Shown here in pieces: positions 36,469-48,092 of a DNA stretch of 64,000 nucleotides; position 1 is the stretch's first letter, and each line of letters starts with the position of its first letter. The notes beneath the pieces are model-generated. The model saw nothing but the letters and a program-made list of their open reading frames with translations, did no database searches and had not been told where the DNA came from. Position numbers and translations under genes: made by a program. The DNA comes from Taxawa tesnikishii (nom. ined.) (lineage: Eukaryota; Ascomycota; Dothideomycetes; Dothideales): contig JAPDRO010000003.1 in assembly GCA_030247885.1 (NCBI GenBank), positions 1,488,001-1,552,000 of the forward strand, in the 5' to 3' direction.

Positions 36469-37071
36469 GTTGGGCAGTGTCTGTCGCGGGAATTTCTGGT
36501 GTTGTTCTCCTGCTGTTCTGTTAGAATAGTGTGTTGCACAGATGGGAAGGACGGTAAAGCAGTCAATCAGTGGGTTTATGATGGCGATTGTGAACGAAGA
36601 CCTCCGCGAAAGGCCTCTTTCTCCGCAAGATCGCGTCTCTTCTTGCCGAGTTTGGCGAGCCTTTGCCGAGATGGTTGCTTGATGGGCTTGATGGGGGAGG
36701 AGCGATGAATGCCCTTGCCGAGACTTGCCGAGTACTGCCGAGCTCTGCCAAGCTCTGCCGAGTTCTTGCCTGTTTGCATGATCTCTGAAGCTTTGGGGAG
36801 AGTCCGTCCACCTTTCACTGGAGCAAGAGGAACCGAAACCATCGACCCGCTTCGAAGCTTTTCGACTGGATTGCAGACGCTCTGCTCTGCTCTGCTCTGC
36901 TCTGCTCTGCTCTGCTTCCGAAAGCCTTCAGCGCGAAACGCCTCCCGCCGACAGTTGCGGAAGGTTGCACCTGCTTTCGCGTGTCTGGCGGCAAGAGTCA
37001 ACCGTCGCCTTGACGTGTGAAGAGCGCTTGCTCGTTCGGCGGACGCACAATATCACCAAGACTTCGCCATC
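36469..37071. other. Divergent promoter of FAL1 and PRP9 with pentamer repeat
   Basis: Shared upstream region of two RNA-processing genes. It contains a run of about seven CTCTG/CTCTG-type pentamers at 36877-36914 and looser GCCGAG repeats at about 36715-36765. No gene: open frames on both strands come from the repeats. Confidence 0.6.
36877..36914. repeat. (TCTGC)n pentanucleotide microsatellite
   Basis: Consecutive TCTGC units between FAL1 and PRP9. The unit length is not a multiple of three and the tract lies outside coding sequence. Confidence 0.9.
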
Positions 37072-38615
37072 ATGTTGTTCGAAGACTTGCGCACAATCCA
37101 CGAGGATCTGGAGAGATTGGAACAAGGTATTGCGGACCGCATACTGGAAGATCCCCGCAGCGTGAGTACCTCACGCACCTACTCTCCGAAATCTTGTTAA
37201 CCTTTACAGCTTCGGGATAGGCTCGCGCGCGACCATCAGATTGCCGGATTTCTGGATCGGATAGAGACACAATCGAAACGTGGCCTCGAACTATACGCAG
37301 ATCCGGATGGCGCGCGCTTGCGCGAAGTCCAAGCCATATCAACTGGCGACCCGTTTGACGAATTCTACAAGCAACTGGGCGGCATCAAAGACTTTCACAA
37401 GCGGTATCCGAATGAGCCTGTTGAGAACCTCGAACGCGCATACAAGCGGCGAGCGGTTGGCGAAGACGTGCCTGTTCCTTCGGAAGTCGACAACATGTTC
37501 TCCGGCGAGGAAGCTTTTGGTCGCTTCTTCGATTTGACGGCATCGCACGAAGACTTCGTCAACCTTCCCGGCACGAAAAGGCGCATCACCTACCTACAGT
37601 ACCTGGATAGCTTTGATGACTTCTCAACCATCTCCAGGAAGGACAAGATGCGGGATCAGTACTTCCAGTACGTTGGTGCTCTGGCTTCATACTTGGAGAG
37701 CTTCATGCGAAGAACGAAACCGTTGGAGGATCTGGACAAGGTCTTTGCGAGCTTCGACCGCGAATTCGATAAGGGCTGGGAGGAAGATAAGGTACAGGGG
37801 TGGGAGAAGGAGACGCAAGGCACCACGAAGAACGGACCTGTCACAGAAGGCACAGGAGAAGGAATCTGGTGCGCGGACTGTGAGAAGGAATTCATGAAAG
37901 ATACAGTCTACAAGGCGCATCTGACGGGAAAGAAGCACATCAAAAACGCAGAAGCGCGGCAAGCGCGAGGGGGACAACAAACGGAGACGCAGGCGCGAAA
38001 CCAGCCGTCAACGCTGTTCATCGCCTCAAGGAACGCGCCGTTGCTGAACGCGAATACCGCGTTCGCAAACTGGCTGCTGCCATGTCCACCGAGCGCGCCG
38101 ACACCCGCGTGAACGTGGAGCGCAGGTCTCATCTGACGGACAAGGAACGTCAGCAAGAACTCCAAGCACTTTACGCGCAATCGACCGAGCCTGCAGGGAC
38201 GGTCGAGAACGACGACGAAGACGAAGGAGACGACAAAATTTACAACCCACTCAAACTACCGCTCGCTTGGGACGGCAAGCCAATTCCTTTCTGGCTGTAC
38301 AAGCTGCATGGACTGGGCGTCGAGTTCCCCTGCGAGATCTGCGGAAACTTCGTCTACATGGGCAGGCGAGCTTTCGACAAGCACTTCAGCGAAGCAAGAC
38401 ACCTGTATGGGCTCAAGTGCCTAGGCATCACCAACTCGAGCTTATTCAGAGAGATCACTGGTATCGAAGAGGCAAAGGCTCTGTGGGACAAGATTCAGAA
38501 GGACAAGAAGAAGGAGACTGCGGCGAACGATCAGGTTGTGCAGATGGAGGACAAGGAGGGTAACGTCATGCCGGAGAAGGTGTACAACGATCTGATGAAG
38601 CAAGGTTTGCTGTAA
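37072..38615 (+). CDS. PRP9: Splicing factor SF3a subunit 3 (SF3a60/Prp9)
   Basis: Exons 37072-37161 and 37210-38615 give about 498 residues. The protein is part of the U2 snRNP SF3a complex, needed for branch-site recognition. The N-terminus MLFEDLRTIHEDLERLE and the SF3a60-binding region LREVQAISTGDPFDEFYKQL are typical. A matrin-type C2H2 finger follows: WCADCEKEFMKDTVYKAHLTGKKH. The C-terminal finger region is PFWLYKLHGLGVEFPCEICG to HFSEARHLYGLKCLGI. Between the fingers the frame is lost in a run of five Gs (37969-37973). A sixth G would continue into KPAVNAVHRLKERAVAEREY, the conserved linker. No usable GT donor exists there, so an intron does not explain the break. Confidence 0.93.
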
Positions 38616-39856
38616 ACGTACAGGAGGTACGGCTTGGGTCGTCTCGAAGTCGGCCCCCGCAGAAGCGGGAGTTCTTTCGCGGCTGATGTTGAAGACGAGG
38701 TGTGCTTCTGGACGGTGACGTATCCCTACGCTATATCGGCTGCATACGCCCACACGAGGTCCGGGCTACCCCATGCGTTCAAACGCTCAAGAGGACTTCG
38801 TTGTAGCCTCATTGTGAGCGAGATCGGACCGAACCAACAGATTGTGTGGTATCTCGAGCGTTCGTACATGCGTGCAGGCTAGCAAACAAGCCAGGGCAAT
38901 GGCAAGCAAACGACAACTACTACATTACGAGTATCGTTGAGCGCAGATAGCAGACGGAAAGCGTCCAAGTATCCTCGGCAAATGCAAGTCAAGCCACGAG
39001 TCTGGTGCACGGGTTGCGCGTGCAGTGCTGATGCGAACTTGGACAAGGTCTCGAGTCGCGCAATGCCATCGAACGTAGTGTAGAGTGTAGTGAGCGCACA
39101 GCCGCCGTATCACCCGCAAGAAGCCCCAAACCCAGACCCGGACCCAGACTCCAGACCTGCAGATCAGCCTCCATATCCTGCACCGCCACCGGTGGTCGCC
39201 ACAGTCTCAGCCACGACCCTGTCGATCATCCATCTCAACTCGATGCAGCGTCCAGCTTCCATCCAATAGCGTCTGCGCTGCACTCTCCAGGTCGCTCCAG
39301 GTTCATATGGTTTGCATGCAAGACACGCAACTCTGACTCCTTGGTTCCTCCTTCTGCTCGGACTACGCCGTGCTTCCTCGCTTGTTTGCCTCGTGTTTCC
39401 CTAGCTTCTACCTGGTGCGGTTCGGCTGCCGATGCAGTAGTCGACAGTCGAGACGAGAGTCTACGAGTATTGGGTGCTTCTCATAGGATGCATGCTGGCA
39501 TGCTTCGCAATAAGAATGGTTTGGTCCCTTGTCGTTCTCGCTCCCCGTCCTGGGTGGCGCATACTAGCACGTTCGGGAGTTGCCATGGTCTGCCCTTGTA
39601 TCCTATTGGATACTCTTTCTATGCATGTTTGATGTCTTCGAAGAAGCTATGTATCTCTGTACTCTCTTATCTCGATCGTGAGTCTGCCTTGACACCTCCT
39701 TGGTCAATCGCTTTCTGTCAAACAACCCAGGACGCATCATATGCGCACGCATCTTCCTCATACTCATCTTTTCTGTTTTGCGTAGTCTCATCGAACAGTC
39801 GGTATCTAAAATCCCACCATCAGCCAGAAGAGATCTCTACAACGACGGTGTGATGC
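38616..39856. other. Intergenic, no supported gene
   Basis: 3' flank of PRP9 and upstream region of the epoxide-hydrolase-like gene. The 170-codon frame at 39341-39853 is cysteine/serine-rich without a family pattern and runs into the next gene's leader. I reject it. Confidence 0.55.
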
Positions 39857-41411
39857 ATGGCGAGTAGTAAGCGCAACCAACAGCATGAGCCGGCCGTCGA
39901 ACCCTACCACATGCATGTAAGGACGATATCAGTTGAAACACACTCCGCTTTCTGACCGTATAACACAGGTATCTCAACGCTACCTTGATTTGACTCAACA
40001 GAAGCTGCAGCTTGCTCGTCTGCCCCGAGAGCCACCAGCATTCACACAGGGATATGGCGTCAGAAGAGCTGAGCTGGAGCCGCTGCTGGACTTTTGGTAG
40101 GAGTCTCCTTGATCCGTTGCAGCACCGTTCCCAGGCGCAAAAGCTGCAAGATCCCCTGACGTCTGTCTACAGGCTTGAGTCCTACGATTGCCGCGCGCAG
40201 GAAGAGATGTACAACAACAGGCTCCCACAATACCGGACGAACATCACCTACATTCAAAAACCGCACCACGAAGCAACCAGCCTCAGGGTCCACTTTGTAC
40301 ATCGGAAATCGACGTTTGCAAACGCCGTCCCGTTGCTCGTCTGCCACGACTGGGGAAGCAGCTTCATTGAAGTCTCGAAGATGATCGACACTTTGTGCGA
40401 ACCGATATCCACACCACCCTTAGGCAACGTGGATGTGCAGGCGTTCCACGTGGTCTGCCCAAGCATTCCCGGCTTCGGATTTAGCGATGCCAGTCCCAAC
40501 GAGGCCTTCGGGCTGCAAGGTACCGCCGAGGTTTTCCGCTTGTTGATGGAGAGGCTGGGATACGAACGATTTCTGCTGCATGGTTCCGGCTGGTATGTGC
40601 TTGTGGGAAATGCCCTCGAAGCACCCAATCGCTAACCACAGCATCAAGGGGCTTCAAGATCGCTCGATCGATGGCGTTACACAATCCGCAGAGCTGCATT
40701 GCTGTCCATGCCGCGAATGCAGACCATCCTCGACCACAGTTTCGACCCTCACCTGTGAGTTGGCTGAAATACCACATCGCTCGTTTGACGGGGGCCAGAG
40801 TAGCATACCTCAGTTTCGGCTATGTACCTTCGGACTTCGCTGCTACACCAACCAACACTAGTTCACACAGTCCGCTTCACGATGGGTTCCAAGACTGGCT
40901 CTCCAGCCACGTTAATCGCCCACAGACGATCTCTTATGGACTTGCAGACTCCCCAACCGGACTCCTTTCCTTTTTCCTCGACTTCATCAAACCACCATCA
41001 CTCGATATTCCGGAGTTTGGAGTAGCTACCCCTCCCGTATGGTCCCCTCCCGACATTATAACATGGGTCATGCTCTACTGGCTCCCAGGGCCGGAGGCGG
41101 CTCTTCGCTGGCTCCGCAATGCCGCACAAGCAACTAGTCCCGCAGGGTCTTCCTGGTATAGCTATAGCAGCGTCCCGCTAGGCATTAGCTGCTTTAAGCC
41201 CAGGGCAAGCGAGGGAACTGTACCGCCGATATGGGCTGCGGCGTATCAAAACTCAGTATGGTTGAGGAGACATGAAAGGAGTGCGCGATGGCCGGCGTGG
41301 GAAGCGCCGCAGGAACTGGTGCTGGATTTGAGGGACTTTGCGGGAGAGTTGAAGGCGGTGGGAATCTGGAACACCAGGAACGATGGTGACGAGGTTGACA
41401 GCGCTGGTTGA
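39857..41411 (+). CDS. Epoxide-hydrolase-like alpha/beta hydrolase with altered catalytic residues
   Basis: Four exons (39857-39916, 39969-40096, 40173-40592, 40649-41411) join in phase to 456 residues. The epoxide hydrolase N-terminal domain (PF06441) shows as YHMHVSQRYLDLTQQKLQLARLP, LEPLLDFWLESYDCRAQEE and LPQYRTNI. The alpha/beta hydrolase core follows: VHFVHRKS, VVCPSIPGFGFSDA, and GWGFKIARSMALHNPQSC. The usual HGWPGS oxyanion loop reads HDWGSS. The nucleophile elbow G-x-D-W-G reads GSGWG, with Gly where Asp should be. The usual GGHFAA-E near the C-terminus reads SARWPAWE. It is structurally complete but probably not a normal epoxide hydrolase. Confidence 0.85.
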
Positions 41412-41971
41412 CAATGAATGGCTGGACGGAGGCGGCTGTGCTCAAGAGGCCGTTGGCTCAAGGTCCACGTGTCAGGTTGCCTCTAAGAAAGCAGGTCTGT
41501 AGGCATTGGCGGTTCTTGGTGCACCATGAGCTGGTTTCGGATTATATGCTGTTGAGTCCATGAGATGAGTATTCAATAGGCGGACTAATCGGCACACTGT
41601 AGAGAGGAGAATCGAGTTGTAGCACGATCATTTTATGATTACCGTCAAGGATGAAAAATGTGACATGTCTCAAACCAAAACATCTATCAAGGTCTCTGTA
41701 CTAAGGCGAGCACTGAATCTATATGCTAGCGGCAGAGAGATCTCATGAAAACCAGGGTCGCATTCACGGGCCGAAATGGGAGACGGCCCTCCGTGTGCTA
41801 TCCACTACAAGAAACGCAAAAGGTTGCCTTCGAAACAACGGAAAAAACGTACTCCAACTACATGCGCTTCCCTGTCATGGTATATCATATCCTAACCAGT
41901 CTTCCGAACCACAGAAACGCCAAATCACCGTTGTGTCCATCCATCGTACATCCATGACAACATCTCGTTCC
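41412..41971. other. Convergent 3' flanks
   Basis: Space between the epoxide-hydrolase-like gene and MCM5. No gene; open frames on plus here are the antisense of MCM5 or unpatterned. Confidence 0.6.
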
Positions 41972-44266
41972 CTATTCACCGCTCCTGAACACAACACTAC
42001 CGCCTCTCTGCATCATAATACTCTCCCTTCTCTGAAGCGCCCAGATGGCTCGGTTCAGACTCTGCTCGCTGAAACCCTTCCTCTCCACAAACTCCCTCCT
42101 CAAAGTCGCAAGACTGCACCTACTGCCAGGTGGCAGCCTTCTCCTCAGCTGTTCTTCGACCTTGCTGATCTCGTCCATCAGCTCCCTGTTGCCTGCTACT
42201 CCACCACCAGCATCACCACCCTGACTTAGCACTGCGTCCATAGTAGAACCTAGGAACAACCTGATGGCCTCGTCGACATGTTCCTCGGTCGCAATCGGGC
42301 TCAGCGAGAGTTTCGCCAGTGCCTCTGTGATACGAACAAGCGATTCCAACTGTCTGACTGTGATTGGGATCGAGCTCCTGACGTTGGCGGCCTGCTCAGA
42401 GGCTGCAACCTGCCGCCTGATGCTGACGAAGTGACTGGAAAGCTTTTCTGCTGCCTCTGCGCTGAGACGCGGAGCACACCTTGTCTTGCAGTACGAGATG
42501 TATCGCTTCATCTTTTCGACCGGGATTGATGCATGCGTCGTATCTTGTTGTAGCCCTGGCCCGCCCATGTGGATGCCCATAACGTGCTTTGCAATACGCT
42601 CGTCACGGCTGCGGTCATGCTCATCTTTGACGATGAAGATCAGATCGAACCTGGACAAGATCGTGGTTTGAAAGTCAATGTTCTCTCCAGGAGTCTTCAG
42701 GTCATCGTACCGACCAAAGATAGGGTTGGCAGCGGCCAACACCGATGTTCGCGAATTAAGAATGGTCGTAATACCGGCTTTTGCAATCGAGATTGTTTGC
42801 TGCTCCATAGCTTCGTGGATGGCAACTCGGTCTTCGTCCCGCATCTTATCGAACTCATCGATACAGACAACCCCTCCGTCAGCAAGCACCATAGCACCAC
42901 CTTCCAGATAGAATTCGCGCGATTGAGCGTCCCGCTGCACGGAAGCGGTCAAGCCGGCGGCCGAGGAACCTTTACCGGAGGTGTAGATTGCGATGGGTGC
43001 GGCCTTCTCGACAAACTTGAGAAGTTGCGATTTTGCAGTACCAGGATCTCCGAGCAAGAGGACGTTGATGTCACCACGAAGTTTCATGCCATCGGGGAGA
43101 ATCTTCTTGCTGCCGCCCATCAAGAGACAGGTGATGGCCTTCTTGATGTCCGTGTTGCCGTAAATGGAGGGCGCAATGCACTCTGCGAAGCGTTCGTACA
43201 GGTCAGGACGTCGGCTCATTTCTAGGAAATCCTGCTCTTCTTCTTCGCTGAAAATGGCGCCTCCCTTTGCTGTGTGATCAACATCTGTTTGTATGCCTAC
43301 GGCACGGAGATACGGATTCCTGATGGCGACAGCATTCTGTTGGCCTTTTGATTTAGACTGGTAGATGGAAAAGACGCCCATGACTGTACATCTCGAACCA
43401 GGCACGACACGGTTGGTCAAGTATCGGTCGGCTGATATCAGGATATGTCTTGGAAGTTCTCCCACTGGCACGTCGTCTGGTGCTTCCTGCAACTTGATGA
43501 CTTGCTGATCGATGAATTGACATTTCTCGTGCACAACAAAGTATGGATCGAGCGGACACTGTTTCGACTCTCCCGGTAGTGCATTGCGTGCGCATGTCCG
43601 TGGAAGAGAAACACCAGTGAACCCGCCTGTTACGGGGATGTCTTGGGTATGTTGACAATTCCGGCACTGAATGTGGAGGGCAGTGGCTTTGGAGGAGAGG
43701 GTGGAGGCGCCGATGACGATACCGGGTATCCTGACAAGGTGGGAGACGTGGGTCGCTGTCAGGCCGCGGATCAAAGTCTGGGTTACGGAGGAGTGAAGGA
43801 GAAGTTGGTGTTCCGGAATGATGACCTCTTTGTCTTTTGGGTAGACGATTCTCCGAGTGCATGTCTTGAGTGCCGCCTCAAACTGCAAGGCCAGCATTAG
43901 CGAAGTTGTAACACATGTGCCAGTCGTAGTCCTACAATAGGTATCATCTCTCCGGGCTCGTTGTTCAGACGATGGGCTAGTTCTTCGTTGTATGCGATAA
44001 GGTGGACTATGTCAACATCGCAGTAATACTGTTTCGAGAGTACGTTCGCCCGAATCTGATCTCTTTTTGATACGTCAGCGACGCATCCTATACACAAGGC
44101 AAGGTTCGTACCTGTATACGAAAACGTTGTCTAAATGGAAGTCCATGATGAACTCGACCAGCTGATTCTTTGCGAGACTGAGAGAGTCATCGCCGTAGTT
44201 GCTCGCAACCCTGTCGCTCGATGGTTGCCCCAACGGTATGGCAGTGTATACGGCTCGTTGATCCAT
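41972..44266 (-). CDS. MCM5: DNA replication licensing factor Mcm5
   Basis: Three exons (44266-44112, 44062-43936, about 43882-41972) give roughly 730 residues. Subunit of the MCM2-7 replicative helicase. The N-terminus has [22 protein letters not shown], then the MCM OB/zinc region with C-x2-C...C...C ([21 protein letters not shown]). Walker A is GDPGTAKS near residue 370, Walker [10 protein letters not shown], sensor 1 [11 protein letters not shown], and the arginine finger SRFDLIF. The C-terminal winged-helix region [29 protein letters not shown] is complete. It lies head-to-head with VPS54. Confidence 0.96.
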
Positions 44267-44632
44267 GGTGCATGGGTGTGTGTGTGTGTGTGTCTTGAAC
44301 AGTGAGGGAGAGAGGGTGTATTATGTAGACTACAAGTAGAGAGCAAGCGGAGGGACAAACACAGGAGAAAACGTGTCTGACACGCGCGAAGTCGACGCGC
44401 TAAGAGATAAGGTTAAAGTGGTTGCATAAGGAAAGCTGTACCGCGGCCGGGTCATGCCGCGCTGGTTCTAATGAGCGTAATCTCCAGGTGGTCCACGAAC
44501 ACCACCAGGTGCATGCATACATACGACTGACGCGCTGTACGAACATGATGACAATACCACTGCGCATACCTTAGTCAACTGATCCATCGCCCATGCATTC
44601 GCCAGCCTTCCCGGAACTGCTCCGACCGTACA
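44267..44632. promoter_or_regulatory. Divergent promoter, MCM5 and VPS54
   Basis: A (GT)n tract lies at about 44277-44293, immediately 5' of the MCM5 start. Further up, two ACGCG-type cores occur close together (GACACGCGCG and GACGCGCT, about 44382-44402), with another GACGCGCT near 44528. ACGCG resembles the MCB element that drives G1/S expression of MCM genes in yeasts. I infer, without proof, the same role here. Confidence 0.4.
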
Positions 44633-47600
44633 ATGTCCCACCCGCACCCCAGAAGATCTGTGGATAGCTTCGACCCGATACTCTCTCCAACCACTAGGCC
44701 TGCCTCCGCTTACCCCTTCCCGCAGTATGACCCGTCAAACAGGCCAACAGCCGGAAGCCGCTATCAGCCGCGGCGAGGCTCCAACGCGAGCGCAATCTCG
44801 GTCAATTCAATAGGTGGCTCCCTGGACACTTCTTCGGGTGATAGCACGGTGAGAGGAGCAGGTCAGAATGGTATGGCACACTCGCGGGGATGCAGCATGT
44901 GAAGATTGTTTGTAGCTTGGGCTGATGTGATATTGTAGCAATCTCGACCCTTCTACAACCCCCAATCATCCGGACGGGTCTCCTTCCCCAGCCCTCCTCC
45001 TTGGCTTCGTCTGCTACCTTCCGGCCACCTACTACCAGAGATATCCCGCCTGTGACCCTGATAAACATCCCTCATGTGGAGCCTTCAGCCTTCCAAAATT
45101 ACCTCTCCCGGATCGGTCCATTATTCGAGACGTTTCAGAGAGTACGCGCCGAGAACCAGGCTGCCTCTTCCCAGATCTTCCAGAAAGACAAAGATGCGAA
45201 AAAGAATGACGAGCTGGCAGGCATCATAGATAGTACTGGTCCAAGAAGCCCAGCTCTTGCACGGCAGAACTCCGCCGCCAGTCTGCTTTCCCCGATCGAA
45301 TCACCACAACCAAGGCGTAGATCGAGTGGTTACGCGCGACGAAGAGCCAATGAACCCACACCCTTGTCTACCATACCCAATGTGTATTTCGAAGAAAACT
45401 TCCAGCTGGAAAACCCGCGTACGTTCGACGTGGTCAGTGAACGAGCCGAAATCGTGAGGCCTCCGCCAGGATCTGCTGAAGAGAAGAATGCAAGCAACGG
45501 CGCTGCTCTCCCGCCAAGGAAGGCACTAGCCACCAACGCAATCTTGCAGGAGAAACTATCATGGTACATGGATACTGTGGAAGTACATCTTATCAGCTCC
45601 ATTTCCTCGGCTTCTGCGAGTTTCTTCGCCGCTCTGGGATCGCTAAAGGAATTACAGTCCGAGGCCGAAGATTCTGTTGAAAAGATCAAGAAATTGAGAG
45701 CGGACTTGGCCAAACTTGACGAGGACATGGCAATAGACGGGCTTAAGGTTGCAAATATGCGGAGAAGAAGGAAAACGTACGAAAGCTCGGTCAGGCCACT
45801 CGGCAGGTGCAGCGCATTGTAGATGAAGTAAAGCGTTGCGAAGAACTAGTGGATTACGGAGAATACGATACAGCGGCGGACAAGATGCATGAAGTGGATC
45901 GACTAATAGCTGGCGAACAAGATTCTGTACCGCCCGACATCAGTCTGCAAGATGGAAAAGCACAAGAGGAAGACCAACTAATAGATTTGCGGGGACTCAA
46001 AGCTCTGCAAGGGTTGTCAGACGGAATCCGGTTGTTGCAATTCAGAATTGGCAAAGGTTATGAAGTACGCTTCCTGGAGGCTCTGTTGTCTGATCTGCGC
46101 AACCATGTCGACAGGGTTCCTGTGAGAGACACGTTGAGGAGGTGGGCAAACGCCTCGCAGCGAGCCCGTGGTGACCAGAATAGGATCCAGGTCGGACCAC
46201 CAGCTTATCTCGAGACAAACGAGCAGCTGCGGAAAGACTTGCTTGTGAGCTTGGATGGGTTGAGCAAATCTGGCCAAACCGCGCAGGCCACAGCAGCATT
46301 CCGGGAGGCGATCATGAAGGAGATGAAGTCGCTCATACGCAGACATCTGCCCAGCTCCAGCGATGACGACGCTGAGTCGGTTACTTCGGTTTCCACACGT
46401 GGAGGAAAGCAGCTTAGCCAGCAGGAAAAGTCAGCAATCCTCGCTAGAAATCTGCGAGCGCTTGATGATGATGCTGCGGAGGAGTTGCTCATAAACCTGT
46501 ATACCGGCACAAGCGAAGCTTTGCGCAGGCTCGGAGTGCAGGTCAAGGTTCTCCTGGATGTTACGAGCGGTTTCAGCAGCGGCACAACATCGCCTCCACG
46601 AAGTCCAGGTTTCCAGTCCATAGAAGGGCAACTGAAAAGTACAAACGGCCGGACCAGTCATTTGCAGGAGGAGCTGACCCAAGCGCTGGATATGTCAAGT
46701 CTCCTCGGCCAAGCAGTTGATACAGCCCAAACTCAGATCTCCCGCATACTCAAGGTTAGGACGGAGCAGAGCAACCGCTTGCCTCTGGAACGCTTCCTGC
46801 GTTATTTCACGCTCAATCGGATGTTCGCCGATGAATGTGAGGCAGTCTCTGGCCGGTCGGGCTCTGTATTGAAAAACATTGTCAACACGCAGATAAATGC
46901 GTTCGTTCATACTCTTGGAGATACGGAGAACCAGCGTGTTGCACAACAGCTCGACACCGACCAATGGGAAGCCAAGGACTTTACCGAAGAAGATCAAGCT
47001 GTGTTATCCCGTATCCTCCAAAGCATGACTTCTGATCCCGCCGTTTGGACAAAGGCGACACATGTATGGGAACCCATCTCTTCATCTAGTTCGGAACCAA
47101 AGCCGCCTGAAGCAAATGGTGCTACCAATGGTACCACTGCTCCCGCGAGCAAGCCCACCACCCGCCCAGCCTACATAGATGAAACCCGCTACATCCTCGT
47201 GGCCTCTGCAATCTCCATCCTGCGCCCCATCGACACTTTCCTTGCGCTCGTCGCCAGCATTCCCAGCATCGCACCCACTGCCGTCCAGGCCCTCGCTGAC
47301 GTTCTTCGCACTTTCAACTCCCGCTCATGCCAGCTCATCCTCGGTGCCGGTGCAACTCGCAGCGCAGGCCTGAAGAACATTACAACTAAACACCTAGCAC
47401 TAGCCTCGCAGGCCCTCAGTTTCGTCATCGCACTGATACCCTACCTGCGCGAAGGTGTGCGTCGCCATCTCGGCGGCGGCAATCAGGCGGCAGGCCAAGT
47501 GCTACAGGATTTCGACAAGGTGAAGCGGCTGTGTCAGGATCATCAAGTCGGCATCCATGACAAGCTGGTCGAGATCATGACTAGTCGAGCGAACGCTCAT

Positions 47601-48092
47601 GTCACAGCTATGAAGAAGATTAGCTTTGATGATCGCGCGGCTAGTACAAGAGAGGGAGTCAGTCCCTATATGGAGACCTTGACGAAGGAGACGGGAACAC
47701 TGTATAGAGTGCTTGGGCGGCATCTGAACGAGGGCGAGGTCATTGGGATTATGGCGGGAGTGGCAGCTGCGTACAAAGACGTCTGGGCGAAGGCATTCGC
47801 TGAGGTGGAAGTCTTTACGAAAGAGGGGAAGGACAGGTATGTTTGCGTTTGATTTTGGCGGACAAGCGCAGATGAGCTGATCACTCATTGTAGGTTGGTG
47901 CGTGATGCCGAGCTCTTCGATTCAAGACTGAGCAAGATTGACGGGTTTGGCGACATTGGTCGCTCGGTGCTGGGTACAGCCAAGGCGAAGGCGATCTCCA
48001 ATGCGGCTGCTGGGAAGGCAAAAGAACTCCAGAAGGAGGCTGACAAGGCAACTGAACCCGCACTCCAGGCAGCGGACGAGAAGAAAGGATAG
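44633..48092 (+). CDS. VPS54: GARP complex subunit Vps54
   Basis: Exons 44633-44870, 44939-47836 and 47894-48092 give about 1111 residues. GARP tethers endosome-derived vesicles at the trans-Golgi. A Ser/Pro-rich head is followed by the Vps54 N-terminal core RDIPPVTLINIPHVEP, the helical region LQEKLSWYMDTVEVHLI and SLKELQSEAEDSVEKIKKL, then long helices. The C-terminal Vps54-like domain (PF07928) runs from KTHLALASQALSFVIALIP-like residues to LTKETGTLYRVLGRHL and VWAKAFAEVEVF. At the GG of 45770-45771 the frame is lost. One more G restores ENVRKLGQATRQVQRIVDEV, the family's continuous coiled region. No intron fits that spot. Confidence 0.9.

Noticed and set aside
37966-38020. An intron explaining the PRP9 frame change
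   Set aside because: There is no GT donor in a usable place between the first zinc finger and the conserved KPAVNAVHRLKER linker.
39341-39853. 170-codon plus-strand frame
   Set aside because: No pattern, and it overlaps the leader of the epoxide-hydrolase-like gene whose splicing is clear.
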